A DNA stretch of 64,000 bases, taken from Leeuwenhoekiella sp. MAR_2009_132. Lineage in GTDB: Bacteria > Bacteroidota > Bacteroidia > Flavobacteriales > Flavobacteriaceae. Below, piece after piece: positions 26,497-35,300 of the stretch. The translations under genes were made by a program, and so were the position numbers. Below the pieces are notes generated by a model, which saw only the letters and a program-made list of their open reading frames with translations, was not told the origin of the DNA and made no database searches. The DNA lies in NCBI RefSeq assembly GCF_000687915.1, contig NZ_JHZY01000004.1, positions 2,242,001 through 2,306,000 of the forward strand, in the 5' to 3' direction. The stretch's first letter is position 1. Each line of letters opens with the position of its first letter.

Positions 26497-28188
26497 ATGA
26501 GCGACGATAACAAAATAATTTTTTCAATGTCTGGGGTGAGTAAAACCTATCCCGGTGCAAATACTCCAGTATTAAAAAAGATATACCTGAGCTTTTTCTA
26601 CGGAGCAAAAATTGGTATTCTAGGTCTTAACGGATCTGGTAAATCTACCTTGATGAAAATTATTGCAGGTTTAGATACTAATTTTCAGGGAGATGTAACT
26701 TCAGATAAAGAATTTTCGGTAGGCTACTTAGAGCAAGAGCCTAAACTTGATCCTGAGAAAACCGTTCTTGAAATCGTAAAAGAAGGAGCTGCGGAAACCG
26801 TAGCAATACTTGATGAGTATAATAAAATAAATGATTCTTTTGGTCTTGAAGAAGTGTATTCTGATGCAGATAAGATGGATAAGCTTATGGCTCGTCAGGC
26901 TGTTTTACAAGATGAGATAGATGCACGTGGTGCGTGGGAGCTAGATAACAAACTTGAAGTTGCTATGGACGCATTACGCACGCCACCGGCAGATCAAAAG
27001 ATAGGAGTACTTTCTGGTGGTGAAAAGAGACGTGTTGCTTTGTGTCGTCTGCTATTACAGGAGCCAGATGTATTGCTTCTTGATGAGCCTACTAACCACT
27101 TAGATGCAGAATCTGTACACTGGTTAGAACATCATTTAGCTCAATATAAGGGTACTGTTATCGCTGTAACTCACGACCGTTATTTCTTAGATAATGTCGC
27201 AGGATGGATTCTTGAATTAGATCGCGGCGAAGGTATCCCCTGGAAAGGAAATTACTCATCCTGGCTAGATCAAAAATCTAAGCGAATGGCTCAGGAAAGT
27301 AAAACGGCTTCTAAACGCCAAAAGACGCTTGAGCGTGAGTTGGAGTGGGTGCGTCAGGGAGCTAAAGGTCGCCAGACAAAACAAAAAGCCCGTTTACAGA
27401 ACTATGACAAAATGATGAGTCAGGATCAGAAACAGGTTGATGAGAAACTTGAGATTTACATACCTAATGGACCTCGTTTAGGTACTAATGTAATTGAGGC
27501 TAAAGGAGTAAGTAAAGCTTTTGGAGATAAGTTATTGTATGAAGATTTAAACTTCAATCTTCCTCAGGCAGGTATAGTAGGTATTATAGGGCCTAACGGT
27601 GCTGGTAAAACAACCATTTTCAAAATGATTATGGGTGAATTGCAGGCAGATAAAGGGGAGTTTGTGGTAGGAGATACAGCGCAGATTGCTTACGTAGATC
27701 AGAGCCATAGCAATATAGATCCCGAAAAAACAATTTGGCAGAACTTCTCAGACGAGCAGGAGCTTATTTTAATGGGAGGTAAAGAGGTAAACTCTAGAGC
27801 ATATTTAAGTCGTTTTAACTTTAGCGGAAGCGAGCAAAACAAAAAAGTATCTACACTTTCTGGAGGAGAGCGCAATCGTCTACACCTTGCCATGACTTTA
27901 AGAGAAGAAGGTAACGTACTGCTGCTTGATGAGCCTACAAACGACCTTGACGTTAATACATTAAGAGCGCTTGAAGAAGGGCTTGAGAATTTTGCAGGTT
28001 GTGCTGTGGTTATTTCTCACGACCGCTGGTTCTTAGACCGTATCTGCACACATATTTTAGCATTTGAAGGGGATAGCCAGGTTTACTTTTTTGAAGGTGG
28101 TTTCTCTGAATATGAAGAAAATAAGAAAAAACGTTTAGGTGGGGATTTAATGCCCAAGCGTATTAAGTATAAAAAATTAGTTCGCTAA
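26497..28188 (+). CDS. ettA: Energy-dependent translational throttle protein EttA (ABC-F)
   Basis: A 563-residue soluble ABC-F ATPase with two nucleotide-binding domains. The first Walker A is GLNGSGKST and the first signature is LSGGEKRRVAL with LLLDEPTNHLD; the second half has GPNGAGKTT, LSGGERNRLHL and LLLDEPTNDLD. The length and the arm region in domain 1 match EttA (about 555 residues). EttA binds the ribosomal E site and tunes elongation with the ATP/ADP ratio. It is monocistronic, with a promoter upstream and a strong hairpin downstream. Confidence 0.93.
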   Translation: MSDDNKIIFSMSGVSKTYPGANTPVLKKIYLSFFYGAKIGILGLNGSGKSTLMKIIAGLDTNFQGDVTSDKEFSVGYLEQEPKLDPEKTVLEIVKEGAAETVAILDEYNKINDSFGLEEVYSDADKMDKLMARQAVLQDEIDARGAWELDNKLEVAMDALRTPPADQKIGVLSGGEKRRVALCRLLLQEPDVLLLDEPTNHLDAESVHWLEHHLAQYKGTVIAVTHDRYFLDNVAGWILELDRGEGIPWKGNYSSWLDQKSKRMAQESKTASKRQKTLERELEWVRQGAKGRQTKQKARLQNYDKMMSQDQKQVDEKLEIYIPNGPRLGTNVIEAKGVSKAFGDKLLYEDLNFNLPQAGIVGIIGPNGAGKTTIFKMIMGELQADKGEFVVGDTAQIAYVDQSHSNIDPEKTIWQNFSDEQELILMGGKEVNSRAYLSRFNFSGSEQNKKVSTLSGGERNRLHLAMTLREEGNVLLLDEPTNDLDVNTLRALEEGLENFAGCAVVISHDRWFLDRICTHILAFEGDSQVYFFEGGFSEYEENKKKRLGGDLMPKRIKYKKLVR

Positions 28189-28210
28189 CTACAACTAATC
28201 AAAATCTTTT

Positions 28211-28246
28211 AAAGCCTCTTAATTCTGTAAAGAATTAAGAGGCTTT
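28211..28246 (+). terminator. Intrinsic terminator of ettA
   Basis: A perfect 16-bp stem (28211-28226 with 28231-28246, loop GTAA), followed by a T-rich tail, 22 bases after the ettA stop. Confidence 0.8.
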
Positions 28247-28353
28247 TCTCTTTATACGTTATAGAACAATTGATTTAGTGTAGCCCTTCAAAATTGCTAA
28301 TAAAATAATTCTATTTTTATTAATTCTAAATAGAGTAAAATCATTTGGATTTT

Positions 28354-28361
28354 TATATTTG
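28354..28361 (+). promoter_or_regulatory. -7 promoter element for the PepSY gene
   Basis: TATATTTG is a full match to TAnnTTTG, about 90 bases before the start. No TTG lies at the -33 position. A 7-bp inverted repeat (TCTATTT 28310-28316, AAATAGA 28328-28334) lies upstream and could be an operator. Confidence 0.4.
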
Positions 28362-28451
28362 CACTCAATTTAAAAGCAGTCTAAATAAAGAGAATTAAAT
28401 TTTATAAATCCTGCTGATTAATTTTTAGATATAACCCTTTGATTACATAAA

Positions 28452-29576
28452 ATGAAGAAAAAAAAGAAGTATACCCTTAGAAAGTTAATAAATGACGTTC
28501 ACCTCTGGTTGGGTTTGGGAAGTGGCATTATTTTATTTTTAGTATGTCTAAGCGGTACAATACTGGCTTTTGAACACGAGATTAAAGCTGCCTTTTCACA
28601 GAATTTAGTTGTAGAGCCTAGCGGGGAGAAACTAAATATAGAAGAACTAAAGACTACACTTGCTAAAACGCATAAAGGTATTCTTACAAGTATAACGATA
28701 CCTGAAAAATCAAATGAGCCTTATACATTTACGATTAAAGAAAATCCTAGAGAACGTCGCGGTACAAATCTTCAGGTTAATCCTTATACAGCTGAAACCT
28801 TAATTCCTGAAGCAAATCCTGCTGATGCATTCTGCTTTTTCTTTTTTAAAATGCACCGTTGGTTACTTTTAGACTCTGCAATAGGAAGGCCTATTGTAGG
28901 TGTAGCGACAATTTTATTTTTAATTCTCTCCATAACCGGATTAGTACTGTGGTTTCCGAAGAAGTTAAAATGGAAAAATTTAAAATCGGGTTTCAAAATA
29001 AAAACTAAAGCAAATTGGAAACGTGTTAACCATGATTTGCATAATACTCTTGGCTTTTATGCATTAATTTTTATAGTTATAATGGGCATAACTGGCTTAT
29101 GCTGGTCATTTGAGAGTTATAAAAACGGATTGAGCGATTTAATAGGTGCAGAAATATTTAATAGGTCATCGCCAAAGTTTGATTATGAAGAAAACACTAA
29201 CGATATCACTGCTAGTTTAGCAGAAGTTATAACCACTGTCAATGCAACTCTTGATTATCCCGGAGAATTATCTGTTAATTTACCTGGCGAGCGTTCTGCC
29301 TATTACAGTATTAGAAAATATAATGCTTCTAATTTTTCACCGGTAACCTATGATGCGGTTTATATATCTAAAGCAGGTGCTGTTTTAGGAGTAGAAAAAT
29401 TTAGTGAAAAACCATTCAATGTGCAGGTAGCATCTCTCATTAGGCCTATACATACAGGAGAAGTGTATGGCTTTTTTTCAAAGCTTATTTATTTTATAGC
29501 GTGCCTTATCGCTACAAGTCTTCCGGTTACGGGAACGTTGATCTGGCTTAATAAAATGAAGAAAAAGAAAAAATAG
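28452..29576 (+). CDS. PepSY-associated transmembrane protein
   Basis: A 374-residue inner-membrane protein of the PepSY/PiuB-like family with four main transmembrane helices. The first is in WLGLGSGIILFLVCLSGTI and the last near the C-terminus (LIYFIACLIATSLPVTG). A PepSY-like periplasmic domain sits after helix 1, and membrane-embedded His residues (H in MHRWLL, VNHDLHN) resemble those of ferric-siderophore reductases. Members often reduce or release iron from siderophores and are iron-regulated. No TonB receptor is adjacent, so the iron link is from family knowledge. The C-terminus is a Lys run. Confidence 0.82.
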   Translation: MKKKKKYTLRKLINDVHLWLGLGSGIILFLVCLSGTILAFEHEIKAAFSQNLVVEPSGEKLNIEELKTTLAKTHKGILTSITIPEKSNEPYTFTIKENPRERRGTNLQVNPYTAETLIPEANPADAFCFFFFKMHRWLLLDSAIGRPIVGVATILFLILSITGLVLWFPKKLKWKNLKSGFKIKTKANWKRVNHDLHNTLGFYALIFIVIMGITGLCWSFESYKNGLSDLIGAEIFNRSSPKFDYEENTNDITASLAEVITTVNATLDYPGELSVNLPGERSAYYSIRKYNASNFSPVTYDAVYISKAGAVLGVEKFSEKPFNVQVASLIRPIHTGEVYGFFSKLIYFIACLIATSLPVTGTLIWLNKMKKKKK

Positions 29577-29698
29577 TTTTCTCAGTTTAAGAAAAGGGGT
29601 TTTTTCCCTTAGTTCATAATGCAGAAAGGGTGTTTTACGTAATTATTTAATATTCAGTTTCTTATAATTTTAGATTCAACTTAAAATCTTTTATTATT

Positions 29699-31135
29699 AT
29701 GAAACCACTAAACCATCACGGGCTTAAGGAAATGCCGCAATTGCGCTATATGTGCTCGCATCAATCTATACACGAAGAGCGCATAGGTCGTTTTGGACGT
29801 ATCTTTCAAGACCATCCTGCAATGATGCTAAATCCTTCATCATTAATAGAAATGGGTAAAAAAGGAGGACCTATGGATGGTGGAACTTCTGATGATCTTA
29901 CTCAAAATGTTCCTTTGGGTATGGTTTATCTGGGGCAATTTATTGATCACGATATAACCTTAGACACGACTTCTTCTTTTAATACAGCTAATGAAGCGAC
30001 AGAGATAGAAAACTTTAGAACACCGGCTTTAGATCTTGATTGCATTTTTGGAGAAGGTCCTGAAGATGAGCCATTTTTATATGAATCTAATAGTTTACGT
30101 CTCTTAACCGGAAAAACGAATAATAATATTGGTCAGGGGGTTAGTTTAGAAAGTGAAGATCTGGCGCGTAATGGTCAGGGAAAAGCAATTATAGGAGATC
30201 CTCGCAATGATGAAAACCGAATAATATCACAGCTACAACTTGCTTTTATACGTTTTTACAATGCGATTTACACAGATATAGAGTCTCATAATCCTACTGC
30301 AGAAGCGAAACATATTTATGAGGAAGCTCGTAAACTAACAACCTGGCACTATCAATGGATTGTTATTTATGAATTTTTGCCTACGATGTGTGGGGAAGTT
30401 ATTGTAGATAAAGTTTTGGGTAGAGGGCGTCAATATTACAAACCCTATGAGCGGGCGTTTATTCCCGTAGAATTTTCAATAGGTACGTATCGATTTGGAC
30501 ATTCTATGATTACTCAAAAAGTAAAATTGAAACAAGGAGGTTCTACGTTTGATTTATTTTCTAATAATATAGGCGGAGGCTTCAGTAAAATTACGAGTCT
30601 CAATCAGGTAATTGATTGGGAATGTTTTTTCGATTTTGACGGTAGCTATCAACGTGCTGCAAAATTAGATATGAAATTAGCAAGTACATTATTAGAGCTT
30701 CCCTTTGTGCAGCCTGTTTCGCATCTAAGTTCACTAGCAACACGTAATTTATTGAGAGGGCAATCATTCTTTATGCCTTCGGGAGAAGTGATAGCAGAAT
30801 GTATGGGAAGAGAGGCTTCAGAAATTGCAGATGTACGCAGTCATATTTTAAACACAATTAACGGTCACGATATTGATTTTGATGCGGGAAGCCCATTGTG
30901 GGCATACGTTCTTGCCGAAGCAGCAGATATAGGGCGTCACGATAAAGATGGTTTTAAACTGGGAGAAGGTATGGGACCCGTAGGAGGAACAATAACGGCA
31001 GAAGTTATAATTGGTTTGATGGAGCTCGATGCAAATTCATTTATGGGAAGTGATCGCAACTGGCAACCCACTCTAGGAACCGGCGGAAAATTCACAATCA
31101 AAGATTTACTTACGATATCAAAAAACGGTATTTAA
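29699..31135 (+). CDS. Animal-type haem peroxidase family protein
   Basis: A 478-residue protein of the animal haem peroxidase (peroxidase-cyclooxygenase) superfamily. GQFIDHD carries distal His84 with the adjacent Ca-site Asp, and YRFGHSM (near 262-268) carries the proximal His that ligates haem. The length is that of the minimal bacterial catalytic domain. No signal peptide is visible, so it may be cytoplasmic or use a non-classical route. Family members oxidise halides or organic substrates with H2O2; the substrate here is unknown. It is monocistronic with a strong terminator after it. Confidence 0.85.
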   Translation: MKPLNHHGLKEMPQLRYMCSHQSIHEERIGRFGRIFQDHPAMMLNPSSLIEMGKKGGPMDGGTSDDLTQNVPLGMVYLGQFIDHDITLDTTSSFNTANEATEIENFRTPALDLDCIFGEGPEDEPFLYESNSLRLLTGKTNNNIGQGVSLESEDLARNGQGKAIIGDPRNDENRIISQLQLAFIRFYNAIYTDIESHNPTAEAKHIYEEARKLTTWHYQWIVIYEFLPTMCGEVIVDKVLGRGRQYYKPYERAFIPVEFSIGTYRFGHSMITQKVKLKQGGSTFDLFSNNIGGGFSKITSLNQVIDWECFFDFDGSYQRAAKLDMKLASTLLELPFVQPVSHLSSLATRNLLRGQSFFMPSGEVIAECMGREASEIADVRSHILNTINGHDIDFDAGSPLWAYVLAEAADIGRHDKDGFKLGEGMGPVGGTITAEVIIGLMELDANSFMGSDRNWQPTLGTGGKFTIKDLLTISKNGI

Positions 31136-31153
31136 AATAAAAGCTGAACGGAT

Positions 31154-31190
31154 AAAGGCATCTTCAAATATTCTTGAAGATGCCTTTTGT
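31154..31190. terminator. Terminator between peroxidase and Lacal_2735-like gene
   Basis: A 14-bp perfect stem (31154-31167 with 31174-31187) is followed on the plus strand by TTTTGTTTTT. It lies between convergent genes and may also stop the small minus-strand gene. Confidence 0.8.
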
Positions 31191-31207
31191 TTTTAATGAT
31201 GCCGTGT

Positions 31208-31372
31208 TTAAGGTAATTTTTCAATTTTTTTCATGATTATATCAGCTTCAGCATACTTATCATCACTGGCAGAGCGGTTACTTGTAGAAAGATGAAAAGC
31301 TTCTTTCATAAGCTTTTCATACTGCTGTTGTAATTTCTCTTTTTCAGTTTTCTTTTTAAATAATCCAAACAT
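31208..31372 (-). CDS. Lacal_2735 family small protein
   Basis: A 54-residue protein beginning MFGLFKKKTEKEKLQQQYEK, too short for standard ORF cut-offs. It is highly charged and helical, with an N-terminal amphipathic FGLFKKK patch and a conserved middle (STSNRSASDDKYAEAD). From memory this matches the flavobacterial family called Lacal_2735, of unknown function. The ATG at 31372, the lack of internal stops and the terminator immediately downstream support it as a real gene. Confidence 0.8.
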   Translation of the reverse strand: MFGLFKKKTEKEKLQQQYEKLMKEAFHLSTSNRSASDDKYAEADIIMKKIEKLP

Positions 31373-31512
31373 GGTTCTTAATTTAAGTGAGCAATTTTTT
31401 CTTAAAGTTACTAAAGAAAAAGGGTAAGGCTAGGTATTAAGGTGTAAAGTATTGTTATTACTAAGCAGCCTGGTGTACTTGAATTATACTTTTAAGCGGC
31501 TGTTAGTTTGAG

Positions 31513-31520
31513 TACTTTTG
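31513..31520 (+). promoter_or_regulatory. -7 promoter element for the HAD hydrolase gene
   Basis: TACTTTTG matches TAnnTTTG. A TTTA at 31491-31494 lies 18 bases upstream as a weak -33. The element falls inside the longest open frame and therefore argues for the downstream TTG start at 31547. Confidence 0.45.
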
Positions 31521-31546
31521 TTTTCAAACTTAAATTGTATTCTATT

Positions 31547-32239
31547 TTGAATTTAAATCAGATAAAAGTCATCGCATTTGATGCAGATGATACGCTTTGG
31601 GTCAATGAGACTTTCTTTAGAGATGCCGAAATCGCTTTTGCAAAACAACTGTTAGATTATGGTGAGGAAGATGATATTGTAAGAATGCTTTTAGATACCG
31701 AAATTAAAAATTTGGATACCTATGGTTATGGAATTAAAGGTTTTACCTTATCTATGCTAGAAACCGCTCACCAGCTTATGGGAGACCGTATGAATTCTGA
31801 AATTACTGCATTTATTCTTGAAAAAGGAAAGCAAATGCTTGCCGAACCGGTAGAAGTATTGCCGCATATTGAAGAGGTTTTAGCGCAGCTTTCAAAAAAA
31901 TATAAACTGGTCGTTGCTACTAAAGGAGATTTACTCGATCAGGAGCGAAAGCTTATTAAAAGCGGACTTATAGACTACTTCCATCATGTAGAAATTGTTT
32001 CAGACAAAAAGGAAACCCAGTATAAAAAGCTGGTGAGGCACTTAGATATAAATGCTGATGAATTTTTGATGATTGGAAACTCGCTAAAGTCAGATGTTAT
32101 TCCTGTGCTTGCGATGGGAGGATATGCAGTTCATATTCCATTTCATACTACGTGGTCGCATGAACAGGTAGATGAAGATATTAATCACTCAAAATTTAAA
32201 GCCCTTAAAAGTGCTAAAGAATTATTAGAATTGCTTTAA
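31547..32239 (+). CDS. HAD family hydrolase
   Basis: A 230-residue haloacid dehalogenase-superfamily phosphatase. Motif I is FDADDTLW (nucleophile Asp and acid/base Asp), motif II is VVATKGD, motif III a Lys in SDKKET, and motif IV GNSLKSDVIP. A helical cap lies between motifs I and II. The substrate is unknown. The frame is open from TTG 31508, but a -7 promoter element at 31513-31520 overlaps that region. I choose TTG 31547 (LNLNQIKVIAFDADD), which puts motif I at the usual distance. TTG 31535 is also possible. Confidence 0.8.
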   Translation: MNLNQIKVIAFDADDTLWVNETFFRDAEIAFAKQLLDYGEEDDIVRMLLDTEIKNLDTYGYGIKGFTLSMLETAHQLMGDRMNSEITAFILEKGKQMLAEPVEVLPHIEEVLAQLSKKYKLVVATKGDLLDQERKLIKSGLIDYFHHVEIVSDKKETQYKKLVRHLDINADEFLMIGNSLKSDVIPVLAMGGYAVHIPFHTTWSHEQVDEDINHSKFKALKSAKELLELL

Positions 32240-32240
32240 A

Positions 32241-32405
32241 TCACTGTCTTTTAGGTAAAAAACTACGCAGAATATATATTAGAGCAGCGATACCTAAGCC
32301 TAGTAATAGACCTTTACCAAAGCTGGCATTAAACAGCCATGTGATGATAGCAATTATGGCGAGAGCTCCAAAAAGAATGATTGCACGTTTATGTTCTTCC
32401 TTCAT
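32241..32405 (-). CDS. Small two-helix membrane protein, unknown
   Basis: A 54-residue product (starts MKEEHKRAIILFGALAI) with two transmembrane segments separated by a FNASFGKG turn and a basic C-terminus (LPKRQ), fitting a helical hairpin with both ends in the cytoplasm. It converges on the HAD gene, stopping one base after it. A -7-like element (TATCTTTG on the minus strand, 32411-32418) is only five bases before the ATG. I know no named family. The clean composition and topology support it being real. Confidence 0.7.
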   Translation of the reverse strand: MKEEHKRAIILFGALAIIAIITWLFNASFGKGLLLGLGIAALIYILRSFLPKRQ

Positions 32406-32482
32406 AAAAACAAAGATACATATATGCAGAATATTACTTAATTCATTTTAATAATAATAAACAAACGTGTTTTTCTTTTTTG

Positions 32483-32490
32483 TAAGTTTG
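32483..32490 (+). promoter_or_regulatory. Candidate -7 promoter element, coiled-coil gene
   Basis: TAAGTTTG fits TAnnTTTG, but it would give a leader of about 145 bases and there is no TTG at -33. The 236-base gap it lies in (32406-32641) holds nothing else I recognise. Confidence 0.3.
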
Positions 32491-32641
32491 CTCGCTTTTT
32501 AAGGGCAGAAATCTAGTGGTTTCATTTAAAAACAGTAAATTAAAGTCGCTGTTTTATTAACGGTTACACACTTTTGAATCTTGAAAAGCGTTAACAGTAA
32601 ATTAGCCAGATAAGCTTAACACTAATCAAATTTAGAATTTT

Positions 32642-33526
32642 ATGGAAAATGAGAATAAAAACAACGGTATTAAGATCATAACGGGTATTCTAGCCGTTCT
32701 TCTTATCATAGCCGGTGCTTTTGCAATTAAACTGTACAACCAGGAAAAAAACACAAAAGCAGAATTAACTGAAGAAAAAGAGCTTGTACTTAATGACCTT
32801 AAACAAATGGTTACCAAGTATGATGCTGTTATTGAAGAAAACAATCTTAAAGATACAGAGCTTAACCAGGCTAGAGATCGTATTCAAACTTTAATTGATT
32901 CTGTACAAAAAATGGAAGCTAATGTTTCTGTTTTACGCAAATACCGCGATGAGGTTTATAAGCTTAAAAAAGAACGCGATTATTTATTTGCTCAGAACGA
33001 CAGTTTAAAAGGTATGAATCGTGTTTTAGCTATGCGAGTAGATAGTACTACTTATGAGTTAGAGGTATCACAGATGAAGCGTGATAGTCTTACTTTAGCA
33101 AAAGACGCTCTTGCTGAAAAAGTTGCTTTAGGTTCTACTCTTGCAGCAAATAAACTGGTAGGTACCGGTGTCATCGTAAGAAACAGTGGTAAACTTGTAG
33201 AAAATGATAATGCACGTCGTGTAGATCGTATTAGAGCTTGTTACACAGTACCTCAAAACAGAATTGCTGAAGCAGGTGATAAAGAACTTTATGTGCAGGT
33301 TTTAGATCCTCAGAATAATATTCTAGGAGATAATAAAACTGTTACTATAGATAATACAACAAGTATTACATATAGCACAATTTCTAAGTTCTACTATGAG
33401 AATACAGCTCTTGATATCTGTGAAAATATTGCTCCTAAAGGAAGAGATTTTCCTAAAGGATTATACAAAATCAATGTTTTTGATGGTGGTAAGGTAATTG
33501 CTACAACCAGTCTGGTTTTAGATTAA
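32642..33526 (+). CDS. Membrane-anchored coiled-coil protein
   Basis: A 294-residue protein: short cytoplasmic N-terminus, one transmembrane helix (about 10-30), a long coiled coil (about 35-160, heptads rich in E/K/L), then a beta-rich C-terminal domain (about 170-294) with two Cys (ACYTV, DICEN) that could form a periplasmic disulfide. I recognise it as a type common in flavobacteria but not by a functional name. It might be an envelope scaffold. It is monocistronic with a bidirectional terminator after it. Confidence 0.75.
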   Translation: MENENKNNGIKIITGILAVLLIIAGAFAIKLYNQEKNTKAELTEEKELVLNDLKQMVTKYDAVIEENNLKDTELNQARDRIQTLIDSVQKMEANVSVLRKYRDEVYKLKKERDYLFAQNDSLKGMNRVLAMRVDSTTYELEVSQMKRDSLTLAKDALAEKVALGSTLAANKLVGTGVIVRNSGKLVENDNARRVDRIRACYTVPQNRIAEAGDKELYVQVLDPQNNILGDNKTVTIDNTTSITYSTISKFYYENTALDICENIAPKGRDFPKGLYKINVFDGGKVIATTSLVLD

Positions 33527-33542
33527 GTTATCAAACTTCTCT

Positions 33543-33587
33543 AAAAAAAAGCGACCGTTTTAGATTTCTAAAACGGTCGCTTTTTTT
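33543..33587. terminator. Bidirectional intrinsic terminator
   Basis: A perfect 13-bp GC-containing stem (33551-33563 with 33568-33580, loop ATTT) is flanked by A8 and T7, so it extends to over 20 bp. It separates the coiled-coil gene from the convergent metalloprotease gene. Confidence 0.9.
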
Positions 33588-33604
33588 ATGTAGTACAATG
33601 AAAT

Positions 33605-34396
33605 TTATTTTCCGCCATTGGCTTGTAAATCTGCGAGACAGAATTCGTCAAAAGTAGGCAGGCTATTCATAACACCACCTACCGCATTGCCTACTGTCTG
33701 AAAGTACATTAAACAATCTTCTTGATTACAATGTTTGTTTAATTTGTCTACGCCGGCATCATCAGGTTGCTCATCTTCATGTGGGGTTACCATAGCTGTA
33801 CCTAAATTAACCAGGCCAAAAAGGTGTCCAAATTCGTGCTGAGTTGTAATGCTTTCGAGTAGGGTTAGATTAGCACCTCCTATACGATTGCTAAATTCTT
33901 TTAGAGTTTTTTCAAAAATAATACACGACGTGTTTAGGTATGCGGTACCTAGAATACGACTATTTCCCTCATCACTCTCTGAGTTTTGGTCAGCAAAAAA
34001 AATCCAGACAGCAAGCTCATCTCCCGCATTAAAAATAGTTCTGTTATCTTTCTCAATCTTTACATACTCTTCTCTACTTAAACTACCTACTGTTGTGGCG
34101 GGTACAACTGTTTCGGTGATGGTGATGCCATCTGGTTTATTAAGGCGTGCGTTAAAGAAGGCTCTCAAGTTATTAATTGTAGTTGCAGATGGTTTGAAAC
34201 CGTTAACATAAGCGATCTCAACGTGCAATCCAGTAAAACTTTCAGCGCTCAAAAAGTCTCGTGCAGCTGTTCCTAGGCTTTTATTATTTGCTGCTTTAGG
34301 ATCTACCGTGACTTCATTGCCACTGTCGCTAGAACAGGATATAGTAAGGAATACGAATACTAGTATTAAGTAGGGGGTAATTGATTTTAAGTTCAT
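33605..34396 (-). CDS. Zincin-like metalloprotease lipoprotein
   Basis: A 263-residue lipoprotein: signal with lipobox SCSSD (Cys at about 21), then a domain with the zinc motif HEFGHLFGLVN. The first two His and the catalytic Glu are present and the metzincin Gly is kept, but the third-ligand position is Asn rather than His or Asp. A downstream His (TPHEDE) could substitute. Two Cys pairs (HCNQEDC and later) may form disulfides. Such small surface metalloprotease lipoproteins occur in flavobacteria; substrates are unknown. It is single, with a terminator after it. Confidence 0.75.
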   Translation of the reverse strand: MNLKSITPYLILVFVFLTISCSSDSGNEVTVDPKAANNKSLGTAARDFLSAESFTGLHVEIAYVNGFKPSATTINNLRAFFNARLNKPDGITITETVVPATTVGSLSREEYVKIEKDNRTIFNAGDELAVWIFFADQNSESDEGNSRILGTAYLNTSCIIFEKTLKEFSNRIGGANLTLLESITTQHEFGHLFGLVNLGTAMVTPHEDEQPDDAGVDKLNKHCNQEDCLMYFQTVGNAVGGVMNSLPTFDEFCLADLQANGGK

Positions 34397-34540
34397 TTTT
34401 TTGTTTTAAAAGGTGCTAAAAGTAACTAAACGTAGATTTATTAGCTCTTGTTGTATTGGGTTTAATACAGTTTTAGCACTTTTGAATATTAAGGTTTTGT
34501 AATTGTAATCTTCTTCAAATAATTTACGTAACTATTCTAT

Positions 34541-35266
34541 TTAAGGTTTCGTAAGCTTCGCGAGGTATTCAAAATGTGGCCCGTCTGCAATTTTCTCACA
34601 TACTAAACCTATTGATAAAGCTTCTTTTTTTAAGGTTTCAAAATCAAGATAGAGCCAGTCAAATGATTTAGAGGTTTTATTTTTATAAGATATTTTAAAA
34701 GTTACTTCGCCATAGTAATCCCGAGTTGCATCGCGCCAGTAACTCCCGTCTTCCTCTTCATACATAAAAGCGATGTCTGAAGAATCTACCAGAATTTGGC
34801 CAGAATCATTTAAAAGAAGCTCCAAATGTTTGAGATAGTCCTGTACAAATTCTAACCGCTGAAAAATACCGGTACCATTCATCATTAAGAGCAGCGTGTC
34901 AAATTTTTCTTCAGAATAGTTACGTATATCGGCCTGTATTGTTTTATGTATGCCCCTTTTCTTACATACTTCAATAGCTCCTGTAGATTGATCTAGCGCT
35001 ATTACATCAATACCTTTCTCCTGTAAGTATAGCGCGTGACTCCCTGCACAGGAGCCTATATCAAGAGTTTTTCCTGTAGTCAGATCTAATGCCTTTTGTT
35101 CGAGTTCGGGCATTTCTGCATACGATCTAAAAAGATAGGGTACAGGTATCACGTCATCTTCGGTTAATGAAGAAATTACTGTGATGTCTTCTGTATAGTT
35201 ATTATTGTAAAAATCAAGTAGCGCCCTGCCAAATATATCAGGGTTTTCAGAATCTTTTTTCAGCAT
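34541..35266 (-). CDS. Class I SAM-dependent methyltransferase
   Basis: A 241-residue Rossmann-fold methyltransferase. Motif I is TLDIGSCAGSHALYL (about 91-105), followed by VIALDQS with the acidic ribose-binding residue, and LLLMMNGTGIF as motif IV. The N-terminal 80 residues form a helical cap. The methyl acceptor is unknown. It is divergent from the Cys-cluster gene with a 34-base gap, so the two promoters must overlap or lie within the opposing gene. Confidence 0.82.
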   Translation of the reverse strand: MLKKDSENPDIFGRALLDFYNNNYTEDITVISSLTEDDVIPVPYLFRSYAEMPELEQKALDLTTGKTLDIGSCAGSHALYLQEKGIDVIALDQSTGAIEVCKKRGIHKTIQADIRNYSEEKFDTLLLMMNGTGIFQRLEFVQDYLKHLELLLNDSGQILVDSSDIAFMYEEEDGSYWRDATRDYYGEVTFKISYKNKTSKSFDWLYLDFETLKKEALSIGLVCEKIADGPHFEYLAKLTKP

Positions 35267-35288
35267 ATAATGAGGCCGTTTATTTACT

Positions 35289-35296
35289 TATTTTTG
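35289..35296 (+). promoter_or_regulatory. -7 element immediately before the YkgJ start
   Basis: TATTTTTG matches TAnnTTTG, but it ends four bases before the ATG at 35301. If used, transcription would start at or within the start codon. Confidence 0.3.
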
Positions 35297-35300
35297 TGGT

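Noticed and set aside
28300..28340. Fur-type operator before the PepSY gene
   Set aside because: Only a 7-bp inverted repeat with an 11-base spacer, which does not match a Fur box; AT-rich chance is likely.
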